Assembly (NCBI GenBank): GCA_026770585.1
Contig: MU646982.1
Coordinates: 8,222 to 19,300 of the forward strand
Length of the DNA stretch: 11,079 nt
Source: Baffinella frigidus
Lineage: Eukaryota > Cryptophyceae > Cryptomonadales > Baffinellaceae
Reading direction: 5' to 3'
How positions within the stretch are numbered: position 1 is the stretch's first letter; every line of letters starts with the position of its first letter. The position numbers and the translations under genes are program-made. Positions 1-8,000 of the stretch are shown in pieces. Under the pieces are notes generated by a model that saw nothing but the letters and a program-made list of their open reading frames with translations, searched no databases and was not told the origin of the DNA.

Positions 1-98
1 TAGGGTGTGGGGTGTAGGGTGTGGGGTGTAGGGTGTGGGGTGTAGGTTGTGGGGTGTAGGGTGTGGGGTGTAGGGTGTGGGGTGTAGGGTGTAGCGGG
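1..98. repeat. 14-bp G-rich tandem repeat
   Basis: Seven units of TAGGGTGTGGGGTG with few changes; the last unit decays to TAGGGTGTAGCGGG. It lies just beyond the last visible exon of the minus-strand gene, so it is probably intronic. It resembles the telomere-like arrays elsewhere in the window but has its own regular 14-bp period. It may run on past the left edge. Confidence 0.95.
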
Positions 99-106
99 TT
101 ATTGAC

Positions 107-192
107 CCGCGGTAGTCCTTGTTGACGTAGAAGTTCTTGATGATCAGGTCCTCTGTCAGGTAGAGGTACCCCCCAACCTGCACCCGGTTGAG
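107..192 (-). CDS. Minus-strand gene exon 6
   Basis: 86 nt: LNRVQVGGYLYLTEDLIIK then NFYVNKDYRG, with almost every third base G or C. The acceptor at CTGCCAG (exon start 192) fits the phase-0 end of exon 5; the stronger-looking CCCAG (exon start 202) would shift frame. The donor is CGCGG|GTCAAT (GT at 106-105), a weak match and therefore uncertain. The acceptor's upstream tract consists of CCCTAAA-like repeats in sense orientation. The gene continues off the window. Confidence 0.68.
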
Positions 193-3100
193 CTGGCAGC
201 ACCTGGGTTAGGGTTTAGGGTTTAAGGTTTAGGGTTCGGGGTTGAGGGTTTGGGGGTTTGGGGTTGGGGTTTAGGGTTTAGTGTTTAGTGTTTAGGGTTT
301 AGGGTTCAGGGTTTACGTTTTAGGGTCTGGGGTCTAGGGCTTAGGGTGGCTGCCAGATCTCTGCATCAGCAGCTACTTTACAGTGAAGCCTTCTCTCACA
401 CAATATCAGTCGCTTTACACTAAACCCTCAAACCCTCCACGCACCTTCACAGGGGCGACCACGCGACCTTGATCAACCTCCAGGATTCTCGAGAGAACCC
501 CCCGACGTGGACCCGGTTTTCCAATGAACTATTGATTTGACGGCTGATTTGACAGTGTTTCTGGCGGGGTGGCCACCACAGGATGCCCAAAATCAACAGC
601 ACCGATTGAGTTCCTGGTACAACAATCCTCGAATCCTCTCAACCCTCAAACCCCGGATCAGAAAAGCATCGCTACGATCGCGCTATATATTAAGAAATGT
701 CGTTCTTTTCTCCCCGGACAGAGCTCTTCACCGAAAGACCTCCGGAACCATTGCCTCAGGGGCGTGCCAGCCATTGCCTCGAGGGTTTGGTTCAGGAGGT
801 GAAGGTCGTTTCTTACCGTTTCCGTTACCTTATCCGTAGGAACCCCCCTATGTCCCTACGGGTTGCCTACCGTAGGGTCCCAGGTCTTATCGCTTAGGGG
901 TTATTCAAAATCCCTTCGAAGTCCGCTGTGTTAATGGGGTAACGGCCTGAAAATGGGGTAGTTAGGCCTACGGCATTGCCTAGGACCTCCTACCGTAGGC
1001 CGAGACTTTTTGGTCCTAGGATGCCTCGGCCTACGGTAGGAGGTCCTAGGCAATGCCCTATGCCTAACTACCCCATTTTCAGGCCGTTAGCCTATGAGTG
1101 TGGCTTACCCGACGATCTCGCCCCTGTCGGTATCCTCCGCGATGATGTACGAGCGATACCCCTGCGCGGAAGGAACCCGTTTCTCAAGGTTCATAGACTT
1201 TTGTATCACTCAACCCAAGGCTCAAGGGCCTCTTTTAGGACCTGTATCGAGAGTAATAAAGAAGAAGAAGAAGGGGGGGATCCACGGTGAATAACGGTGG
1301 ATGCTTCTTAAGTTGACGGAGGTTCCACTTTTTCTTTGAGACGTTCCCTACTTTCGACTTGTCTCTCGGTGGGCAGCGCTCTTCGGCCGATTCAAAACAG
1401 CTTCCTTTTGATGGAAACGCAGTTCAACTCGTTCACGTTTTTGTACCAGCACCGCCAAAATTTACTCGTTCGATGTCATTCGGAGGCCAACAACATGGTT
1501 TCGTGCTATGTTAAGTGTGGTAGTGGTCACGTATCGGCCATCTTAGCCTCAGCATAGCTTTAAAACAGCACATAACCACCCCCAAGATAGCATCAAAATG
1601 GTTTAAATTAAACAAGTTTTCACATGCTATCAAACCTGGTCTGTCATGCGGTTCTGCAGGATGTCCCCGTCCGTCTTCCCCCCCACCTCCTTAGCCAGCT
1701 TCCACACCCCCTGCGACGGTGCCTCTTGGGGTTACGGCGCTACGGGGTGGGGCCGCCGGGGCCTGTGCGTTTCGGAGTGTGTTTATTGGACGTGGCGGTA
1801 CTAAATTTTTGTACCGGCTGCTTACTAGTTCCGGACGTGACGGTAGTAAAAGGACACCCTTAGAACGGGTCCGGTTTTGGAGCCATTGGCCCCTTCTGGA
1901 GGATGCCCCCGTCCGTCTTCCCCCCCACCTCCTTCGCCAGCTTCCACCCCCCCTGCGACGGTGCCTCTTGGGGTTACGGCGCTACGGGTTGGGGTTGCTT
2001 TGTGAAAAAAAGGTGTTGGCGTGTGTGCTAAAAAAAGACTTTCCATTTTTTGTTGGAAGAAACTCGGTTTTTTGCTTTGTGGTACACAGGATGGCTAAAC
2101 CTCAAAATACTTCGCTCCTAGCGCCGATAATTTGTATCACTAGGTTCCACTAAGAAGATCTGCCAGATCAAGCAGGTCTGCCTCACACGGTTTAGGGTTT
2201 GGGGTTTGGTGTTTAGGGTTTAGTGTTTAGGGTTTATGGTTTGGGGTTCAGGGTTTATGGTTTGGGGTTTAGGGTTTAGGGTTTAGGGTTCAGGGTTTGG
2301 GGTTTAGGGTTTAGGGTTTAGGGTTCAGGGTTTAAGGTTTAGGGTTTAGGGTTTAGGGTTGTGGCTTGAGGGATGAGGGTTGAGGGTCTAGGGTCTAGGG
2401 TTCGGGGTTTAGTGTTGAGGGTTTAGGGTTTAGGGTTGAGGTTTTACTGTTGAGGGTTCAGGGTTCAGGGTTCGGGTTTCAGGGTACAGGGTTTAGGGTT
2501 TAGGGTTCAGGGTTCATGGTTTAGGGTTAAGGGGTTAGGGTTCAGGGTTTAGGGTTTAGGGGTTAGGGGTGAGGGTTTAGGGGTTAGGGGTTGCCTCCAT
2601 GTCAGGGCCGTAGTCACCGGGCGACGCTTTCTGCATCACCTGCAAGAGTTTAGGGTTCAGGTTTCTTGACCACACGCGCTTTACAAAAAGCATACGGAAA
2701 CAACTATCGTCTCTATATTCTCATGCAAAAGGGAGAAAGCTCTCACATTTATCACACAGCACGCGGAAAGCACAGGATCTTATGGGAAAACGGTTTCGAT
2801 TTAAGACTTTTGATTCAATGAAAATTACCACACGAATGCTTTAATATTACTAGTGAAATTCATTATGCGTAGTAAATTTCATTGCCAGAAAGTTTTAAAT
2901 TGAAACCGTTTCTCTATGAGATCGGCGCTCACCCCCATGAGGCCTTCGGCGTAGGGCGCTTCTGCCATGCGCTCGCACGTCCGGATCTGCGGAAGGGCCC
3001 CCGTGCGGGATCATGTTTAATTTAAAAGAAAATGGCCTATCAAACCGGATGGTGGCCCTAATCAAATTTACTTAGGGCCCTAATTAACCGTCGTCCCACT

Positions 3101-3932
3101 CCTATGAACAAATAGGGGTCCCTTTTCTTGGGTCCCCGTGCGGATGTTGACTAACCCGGGCAGCGTTTGTCCGCGTTAACCAATCTAATCTCGGGAAAGA
3201 ACAGAATCTGTTAATCAGTACAGTCGTTTAAGCCTTGGTTGCATGCCCAAGATAACGTATCCACCCTGATCTTAAGCCTTGGACGCCTTAAGAAACACAA
3301 CAGATTTTGTTATGTTCCGAAATGAAATCCGAGCAGGGTTTGTACCAGGAAAGGGGAGGATGAGGCATCCGTGGTGCGGGGGGGCTCGTAACCTGGATGT
3401 TGACAGGGAGCTGCTTCGGGAGGATGAATTCGGGGTTGCGCCCCTGCACCTCCGCTGCCTCCCTGCCGTATCGTGGATTGCTCACAACGTATGGGTATTT
3501 GCAAAGAATGCGGTGCACTTTTCCTGGTGTATTTTGAGAACGTGTTGCATTTGTGTCAGCCTGATGTGGTGTGTTTGGTAAAAAAATTACGCCTCGTGCC
3601 TCCAATCCTCAGAGGGCGAGCAAACCGCCCTTCCGCGGTCACTTGATTTGTCCTGGAACCCCCTTGATTCCGGCGGGCTCGAGTCCAATCGCATCACTGT
3701 GTTGGGCGGGGGGGCGGGCTTACAGCGTCCAGTTCGGACTCGGTATGTACTTTCCCCGCAGCTCCATCCGCACGCCGCCTGCCCGCCCTGCGGATCGCGG
3801 GGCCTGCCTGCCCTGGGCGAGATTCCTGCTGGGGGCCCTGAGGAGGGAGGAGGTGGAGAAGGCGAGGGAGCCTGGGAGGGCGAGAGTTGCGAGGAGGGCG
3901 ACTCTCGCGAGGGAGCTCGCGCATCTCGCCAT
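107..3932 (-). CDS. Spliced gene for a putative plastid-targeted protein of unknown function (3' end off the window)
   Basis: Six exons are proposed: 3932-3751, 3462-3393, 2986-2933, 2639-2595, 1710-1636 and 192-107. They give about 170 codons, and all joins keep frame. Seen: GC-rich third codon positions in every exon, AG acceptors, GT donors (one GC), and an N-terminus with a hydrophobic core (LARVALLATLALPGSLA) followed by FSTSSLLRAPSRN, rich in Ser, Arg and Pro. Known: a signal peptide plus a transit peptide starting with Phe directs proteins into complex plastids of several algal groups. Inferred: the product is imported into the plastid. The mature part is not recognised. The end of exon 6, FYVNKDYRG, preceded by a beta-strand-like stretch, loosely recalls motif A of GNAT acetyltransferases (usually followed by K/R-G-x-G, which would lie off the window), but this is a guess. 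The gene is divergent from the kinesin gene. Further small exons may have been missed. Confidence 0.72.
206..347. repeat. Degenerate TTTAGGG telomere-like array
   Basis: A run of TTTAGGG units mixed with TTCAGGG, TTTGGGG and TTTAGTG variants. It lies immediately upstream of exon 6 of the minus-strand gene, where its complement (CCCTAAA) supplies the pyrimidine-rich stretch before the 3' splice site. Confidence 0.9.
348..939. other. Intronic stretch without a recognised gene
   Basis: No exon could be supported on either strand. A sequence at 352-385 (with CAGCTACTTTACAG) has a partial inverted match near 6567-6595. Small CCGTAGG-rich pieces at 833-882 resemble the inner part of the foldback that follows. 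The short open frames on the plus strand here lack the GC3 pattern of the real exons. Confidence 0.5.
940..1089. mobile_element. Foldback element, 65-bp arms
   Basis: Left arm 940-1004 and right arm 1025-1089 are reverse complements with only two mismatches, separated by a 20-base loop. The arms begin TAACGGCCTGAAAATGGGG. There is no coding capacity and no clear target-site duplication. A non-autonomous foldback/MITE-like insertion in the last visible intron of the minus-strand gene is the simplest reading. Confidence 0.88.
1090..1304. other. Intronic stretch without a recognised gene
   Basis: Nothing recognisable; a purine-rich GAAGAAGAAG patch lies at 1261-1279. The long plus-strand open frame crossing this stretch includes the right arm of the foldback and has no protein-like features. 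Confidence 0.45.
1305..1385 (+). repeat. Interspersed repeat A, copy 1
   Basis: About 80 bp matching 6268-6350 in the same orientation with roughly a dozen differences. Shared blocks include CTTTGAGACGTTCC and CTCGGTGGGCAGCGCTC. One copy is in an intron of the minus-strand gene and the other in an intron of the kinesin gene, so this is a dispersed family. No coding potential was seen. Confidence 0.8.
1589..1634. mobile_element. Small hairpin element abutting the exon 5 donor
   Basis: GATAGCATCAAAA and TTTTCACATGCTATC face each other as imperfect inverted repeats. The block CAAGATAGCA with its preceding ACCACCC also occurs inside the foldback at 8368-8610, which suggests a related element family. 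In the sense of the minus-strand gene the element begins within the first bases of the intron after exon 5. Confidence 0.5.
1636..1710 (-). CDS. Minus-strand gene exon 5
   Basis: 75 nt, 25 codons, phase 0 at both ends. It encodes GVWKLAKEVGGKTDGDILQ followed by NRMTDQ. Acceptor CACCGTCGCAG, donor CAG|GTTTGA (GT at 1635-1634). A second, 3'-truncated copy of the same exon with its acceptor lies upstream in the gene at 1952-1895. This copy is preferred because it alone has a donor. Confidence 0.7.
1660..1986. repeat. Direct duplication of about 86 bp, period 241
   Basis: 1660-1745 and 1901-1986 are near-identical direct repeats sharing CCGTCCGTCTTCC, GCGACGGTGCCTCTTGGGG and TTACGGCGCTACGGG. Each unit holds the 3' splice site and first 19 codons of minus-strand exon 5. 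A shorter internal pair, GGACGTGGCGGTACTAAA near 1788 and GGACGTGACGGTAGTAAA near 1832, lies between them. Confidence 0.9.
1895..1952 (-). pseudogene. Truncated second copy of minus-strand exon 5
   Basis: It keeps the acceptor GTCGCAG and 19 in-frame codons (GGWKLAKEVGGKTDGGILQ) with two amino-acid changes against 1710-1636. The homology stops near 1895 before any donor, and the frame then runs to a stop. It lies upstream of the intact copy in the direction of transcription, so it is either a dead duplicate or a decoy acceptor. Confidence 0.75.
1987..2187. other. Intronic stretch without a recognised gene
   Basis: It holds T- and A-runs and no supportable exon. AGATCTGCCAGATC at 2156-2169 is a 14-base imperfect palindrome that echoes GCCAGATCT at 352-360. 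Confidence 0.4.
2188..2592. repeat. Long degenerate TTTAGGG array
   Basis: About 400 bp of TTTAGGG units with TTCAGGG, TTGAGGG, TTTGGGG and GTTAGGGG variants. It starts directly at the apparent end of minus-strand exon 4. The degeneration and intronic position argue against a functional chromosome end. Confidence 0.93.
2595..2639 (-). CDS. Minus-strand gene exon 4, with possible GC donor
   Basis: 45 nt, 15 codons, phase 0: VMQKASPGDYGPDME. Acceptor CTCTTGCAG. No GT follows; the border reads GAG|GCAACC, which would be a GC-AG intron in the right phase for exon 5. The intron then runs straight into a long CCCTAAA-type array (in sense orientation). Alternatively the exon end and its donor were replaced by that array, as seems to have happened to several exon copies in this window. 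Confidence 0.6.
2776..2923. mobile_element. AT-rich hairpin element (MITE-like)
   Basis: Outer arms 2776-2811 (GATCTTATGGGAAAACGG...) and 2888-2923 (its imperfect complement), with an inner pair CAATGAAAATTAC / GTAAATTTCATTG. The whole 148-bp segment is much more AT-rich than the flanking exon DNA. There is no coding capacity and no clear target-site duplication. Its right edge is 9 bases from the exon 3 donor. Confidence 0.75.
2933..2986 (-). CDS. Minus-strand gene exon 3
   Basis: 54 nt, 18 codons, phase 0 at both ends: IRTCERMAEAPYAEGLMG. The acceptor is a good pyrimidine-rich CCCTTCCGCAG and the donor is GGG|GTGAGC (GT at 2932-2931), close to consensus. An AT-rich hairpin element starts only 9 bases inside the downstream intron. 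Confidence 0.77.
2990..3392. other. Intron between exons 2 and 3 of the minus-strand gene
   Basis: No additional exon was found. TTTGTACCAGG at 3339-3349 recurs, in either orientation, at several hairpin edges in the window (for example 4708-4718 and its complement at 4743-4752). Confidence 0.45.
3393..3462 (-). CDS. Minus-strand gene exon 2
   Basis: 70 nt, acceptor TACGGCAG, donor CAG|GTTACG (GT at 3392-3391). The first base completes a Lys codon from exon 1; then come 23 codons, EAAEVQGRN then PEFILPKQLPVNIQ. Nearly all third positions are G or C, which separates this frame from the others. It ends in phase 0, which matches exon 3. Nearby AGs could serve as other acceptors, but only this one fits the phase of exon 1. 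Confidence 0.75.
3751..3932 (-). CDS. Minus-strand gene exon 1: start codon and bipartite plastid presequence
   Basis: 182 nt starting at ATG 3932-3930; it ends in phase 2 before the donor GTACAT (GT at 3750-3749). Residues 1-24 have a signal-peptide layout: MARCASSLAR, a hydrophobic core VALLATLALPG, then SLA as the likely cleavage site. Residue 25 is Phe, followed by STSSLLRAPSRNLAQ, a basic hydroxylated stretch with no acidic residue, as expected of a transit peptide. An alternative donor GTGCGG at 3773 would end the exon in phase 0, but only the 3750 donor joins exon 2 in its coding frame. The reading frame meets a stop shortly after the donor, at 3722-3720, which agrees with splicing here. 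Confidence 0.8.
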
Positions 3933-4303
3933 CGGAACTAGACGGCTTGATGAACCTTCAAAAACAACAGAGAGAGGAGAGAGAGGGAGATCAGTACGAG
4001 TTTGTGGGGGGGGTTAGGGGGGTTCTTCAGGTTATTGAGCCCCGGAGTTGACTTTTGCACTTTTGAATTCGAAAATCCGTTTGTGTGCAGGGTGAAGGAA
4101 TTGGGGGAAAGGGGGGGCGTGGACACAGTTGCGACACCCGAGCGCAGGCGGAGATGGTGGCACATCACCCGTGCCCCGCTCCCCACGTGTCTGCGTAAGT
4201 CAGCAGCAGGCTGGCCGCGTCGGAACTGCAGTCTTCTGGAAGAGAATTTGGAGGAATCCAGGCGCGGGTTCGGGGCGCCTGAGAAGGTTGGAAGGAGAGC
4301 AGC
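3933..4303. promoter_or_regulatory. Presumed bidirectional promoter region
   Basis: 371 bp separate the start codons of the two divergent genes, so both 5' UTRs and promoters must lie here unless an upstream non-coding exon exists. It contains a GA-rich tract at 3968-3991 (AGAGAGAGGAGAGAGAGG) and a G-run followed by GTTAGGGGGG at 4004-4022. No TATA box or other named element could be recognised. Confidence 0.5.
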
Positions 4304-4432
4304 ATGGCTTCGCACAAGATCAACATCTTCCTGCGGTTGCGGCCTGTGAAGAAGACCAAGTGCCAGTATGAGTTGGTGGAAGACGCGCAGCGAATGGTGG
4401 TGGACACGCCAAAGGACCCAAACTCGAACGAG
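4304..4432 (+). CDS. Kinesin exon 1
   Basis: 43 codons from ATG 4304, ending NSNE before the donor GAG|GTGCGC, phase 0. It carries the N-terminal beta strand INIFLRLRP. The next intron is long (1757 bp) and holds several hairpins and a CT run. Confidence 0.92.
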
Positions 4433-4981
4433 GTGCGCCAACGTCCCAGTGGGTCTCGTTTGGGGCAACGGTCGGGCATTCACGCCCGTGCGTGCTGTTC
4501 TACGTTCCACCCCTGGCGAGCTCCTTGACCAGGCAGATGCGTCGCTCGAAGCTGCCCAGAAGACTCCCTGGTTCGGACAGGCAACTAAACAATACGGATT
4601 TGTCTGGAGGAAAACACTAGCATGCGGGGCAAGAAGGAACGAACGAACCGCCCGGGCACCAGCCGTCCAAAATGAAGTATTTCTTATCGTGTAGATTTTT
4701 TGGATTTGTTGTACCAGGGGAGTACCGCAGAGCAATACCCCCCTGGTACAAACCCGTGAAATCGCCACCATTTGCCCACAGTCTGGGCAAATCGAAAAAG
4801 TCAAAATACACCAACCCCCCTTGGAGGCCGTCGGAATCCGACGGCTTTCAAGGGGATTTTTGGAGCCATTTCCCCCGATTTGCCCAGACTGTGAGGGTTG
4901 GTGGCGTGTCCATCGAAATACTCCACTTCCGATGGCGGGTGGGAAGGCCGGGGGTGGTCGAACCCCCGCCACTCGAGGCTG

Positions 4982-5041
<60 letters not shown>

Positions 5042-8000
5042 GTTATTTCTACACCATGTTTGATGCTAAAATTCCTAATTTACGGCGGGATGAGCACGGA
5101 CACGGCCGGGTGACAGTTCAAACCCGAAACGGGGCAGCGAAAACCACACTTTCGGAATCACTTCGAATAAGCAGGGTTCCACCCTCGTGTGAAAGAGAAG
5201 GCCTGAGGCAGGAAGCATGCTCCTCCCCTGGCTGCGTTGTTCAAGTTTTTTTCGCCGTCGCCAGTGATCTTCTTGGTTTTAGAGCCATTCCGGTAGGACT
5301 TGTCGCGTTTTAGACTTCGAGATTTCAAGATTTCAGACTTCAAAAAGGTTTTAAAGGGCGTAAAACGTTTTAAAACACACCGTTTCAAATCTCATGGTAC
5401 AAATGAAGTCTGAAATTCTGAAATTCTCAAATCGAAAAACGCGACAAGTCCTACCGGAATGGCTCTATTCTGTTTTCGCCATCGCCGGTTTCATCATGTC
5501 TTCTCCCCCACTACAAAAAATCCAAAGAGGAGGGCTCCATCTTTATGGACAAGACACTACAAGTATTTATAGGTTGCCTTTTGACGAATTTTGGTCACGT
5601 CCTCAGGGCAGAAATTGCCTTTTGAGATGCAACTGGCTCCCAAGTAGCGGCAAGGATCCTTGCCGCTACTTTTTGAGACTTCCCCTGGGGCTTTCCAGTA
5701 GCAGGATTGAGCTGGAGAGATGCCGGGACGTTATCACAGTTATTGACAAGTCATCAATAACAGTTAAATCAAATTTTCACGGCCCTATCAGCGGCACGGG
5801 TTCACTAAATTCTCTCTCTCCGAATAAACTCTCGCCAAATAATCTCTCTTGTAATTAGACTCTCTGCGATTAGCTCGTCTCTCCCCGGTTGTTTAGGTGG
5901 TCGATAAAAGCAAAGAGCGGCACGGCTTCACTAGAGTCGTCTTTCTCTGAAAAACACTTTCCGATAAGCTGTTCTCTCCAAATAAACTCTCGACGATGAA
6001 TGATCCCCGGGAAGGTGCAGGTCATTTACAACAGCAAGGAGCGGCACGGTTTCACTAAAGAATTATCTCTCCGGATGAAATCGCTCCGGAAAAACTCTCT
6101 TCGCATATTTTTTTTGAGATGTTCTCTGTCCTTCCCGGGGGGGTCAGGCAAACTCTCTCCGATAAGTTATTTTCGTCCCGGGGGAGCAGGTGGTCAACAA
6201 CAGCAAGGAGCGGCACGAGTTCAAGTTCAACAAGATCTTCGACATGGACTCCCGCCAGGTTTTCCACCGTTACTTAAGTCAACGGGGGCTCCACTTTTGC
6301 TTTGAGACGTTCCACTCGCGACGTTTGTCTCGGTGGGCAGCGCTCCTACGCACTTAGCAGCCACCGGGGGCTTCACGGATACAGTCCATCTAAACGATGT
6401 GTACTAGAATCTTATCAATTGCCTTAGAAGCTAACCGGAATTTCACATTGAATTCAAGGTGAAAAGGTCCTCGGTCGCTGCTACGTGGGCAGTCGAGAAG
6501 CAAGAGGAACGGCCGGTTTCTGGCGGACAGCAGAAGTTGCTTTACACGTATAACAAAGTCTTTTGCAAGGACTCTGCTGTAAAGTAGCTGATCCAGAGAG
6601 AGAAACGGCTTGAGACTTTCGTATCGGGTGCGCCTGTTGCGTGTTGGGTTCGCGCAAGTGTCTTTCTAGGCCCAAAATTATTCCGTGCTGAATCATTTCG
6701 TGTTCTCTCCCTTGGTCAGGAGGAAGTCTTCAACCTCGTCGCTGCCCCGACTGTCCAGGTGCACTCCAAACCCTAAACTCTACCCCTAAACCCTACACCC
6801 TACACCCTAAACCCTAAACCCTAAACCCAAACCCCAAACCCCTAACCCCAAACCCCTCACCCCAAACCCCAAACCCTGCCCCGACACTCCAGGTGACTTT
6901 CCCCACCAGCGATCCAAAGGGAAGGGTTCTGATAGGGTCTGGCGGATTCGTACCCACCCTTCCTGCCCAAAAATCCCCTCGCAGCCAGCTGTGTGGCATG
7001 GGGGTTATCGGGCCATCGTTTTGGTGTGGCGCAGGTTTTTCGGGGGGAGGGGGGGATCCTCCTTTCGGTTTTGCGGACCTTACGGTGGAGTACGAGATAT
7101 TCATTTTAAAAGGAATCTTGTCCAATTTCACTTATTTTAGCCTTTTCCCGGTACAAACTGAGTCACGTTACACCCATATTCTGGGTGCAGTGGGGGCTTC
7201 GAGTCTCCACACGGTGGGCTACGAGGGTTTCGTTGGGGCCGGAATTCCGGGTGTGACTTTGCCAATTTGGATTAAAAATCCTTGAAGTTAATTGTCTTCA
7301 GGCAAGTTGACTTGTGATGAAAGGTTCGTTGTCCACCGTGTGAACCGTGTGGTGTGGACCACGGGGGTATTGGAAACCAAGGCCCGATCTCCACTGCCGA
7401 AGGCGGGCGGCTGTTTGACCGGTCGCACGCTTTCTGACCGGTCAAAAGCTTCGTTTGACCGTGGCGGTTACAGGCAATGCTTCGTTTGACCGTGGCGGTT
7501 ACAGGCGGCGCTCGACGGGTTCAACGGCACGATTTTTGCCTATGGACAGACCGGCTCCGGCAAGACCTTCACCATCACTGGCGGGCCTGAACGGTGAGTT
7601 CTGCCTTTAGGGCTTAGGGATTAGGGTGTAAGGTGCAAGATGTAGGGTGTAAGGTGTAGGGTTTATGTTGTAGGTTGTAGGGTGTAGGATGTAGGGTGTA
7701 GGGTTTAGGGTTTAGGGTTTCGTTTTCAGACGAGGCTACAGTAGCCTCGTCGTGTTTGGTGTTCATGATAAGGGTATGTAGGGATTTGGGGTTTGGATTT
7801 CGGGGTTCAGGTTTTCACCTTCACCGGCGGGCCTGAGTGGTGCGTGCTGCAGCCCCTCCTTCTTTGGGGATCAAAGCGTGAGGCTTCCGGGTAATGGCGT
7901 TTAGGGGTTCGGGGGTTCGGTGTTCAGGTTTAGAGTTTAGGAGCCACGCCAGAGGGCTCGAGGGTAATGACTGTCTTATCTTAGCCAGATCTTGCTAAAT

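Noticed and set aside
107-202. Firm assignment of the minus-strand gene to GNAT acetyltransferases
   Set aside because: Only a short motif-like end is visible and the diagnostic G-x-G residues lie off the window, so no family name is given.
2188-2592. True chromosome end
   Set aside because: The TTTAGGG units are heavily degenerate and lie between two exons of one gene.
3774-3774. Alternative end of minus-strand exon 1 at 3774 (donor GTGCGG)
   Set aside because: It would end in phase 0 and then not match the phase of exon 2, whereas the 3750 donor does.
3938-4984. 348-codon open frame on the minus strand
   Set aside because: It runs antisense through kinesin exon 1 and the divergent promoter, has no recognisable motif and is rich in low-complexity stretches; it looks like a chance open frame in GC-rich DNA.
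4672-5313. 213-codon open frame on the plus strand
   Set aside because: It depends on the CT microsatellite (Ser-Leu repeats) and crosses hairpin elements; no protein-like segment.
6893-7285. 130-codon plus-strand open frame in kinesin intron 3
   Set aside because: No motif, irregular third-position composition, and it starts in a repeat-derived copy of the exon 3 donor.
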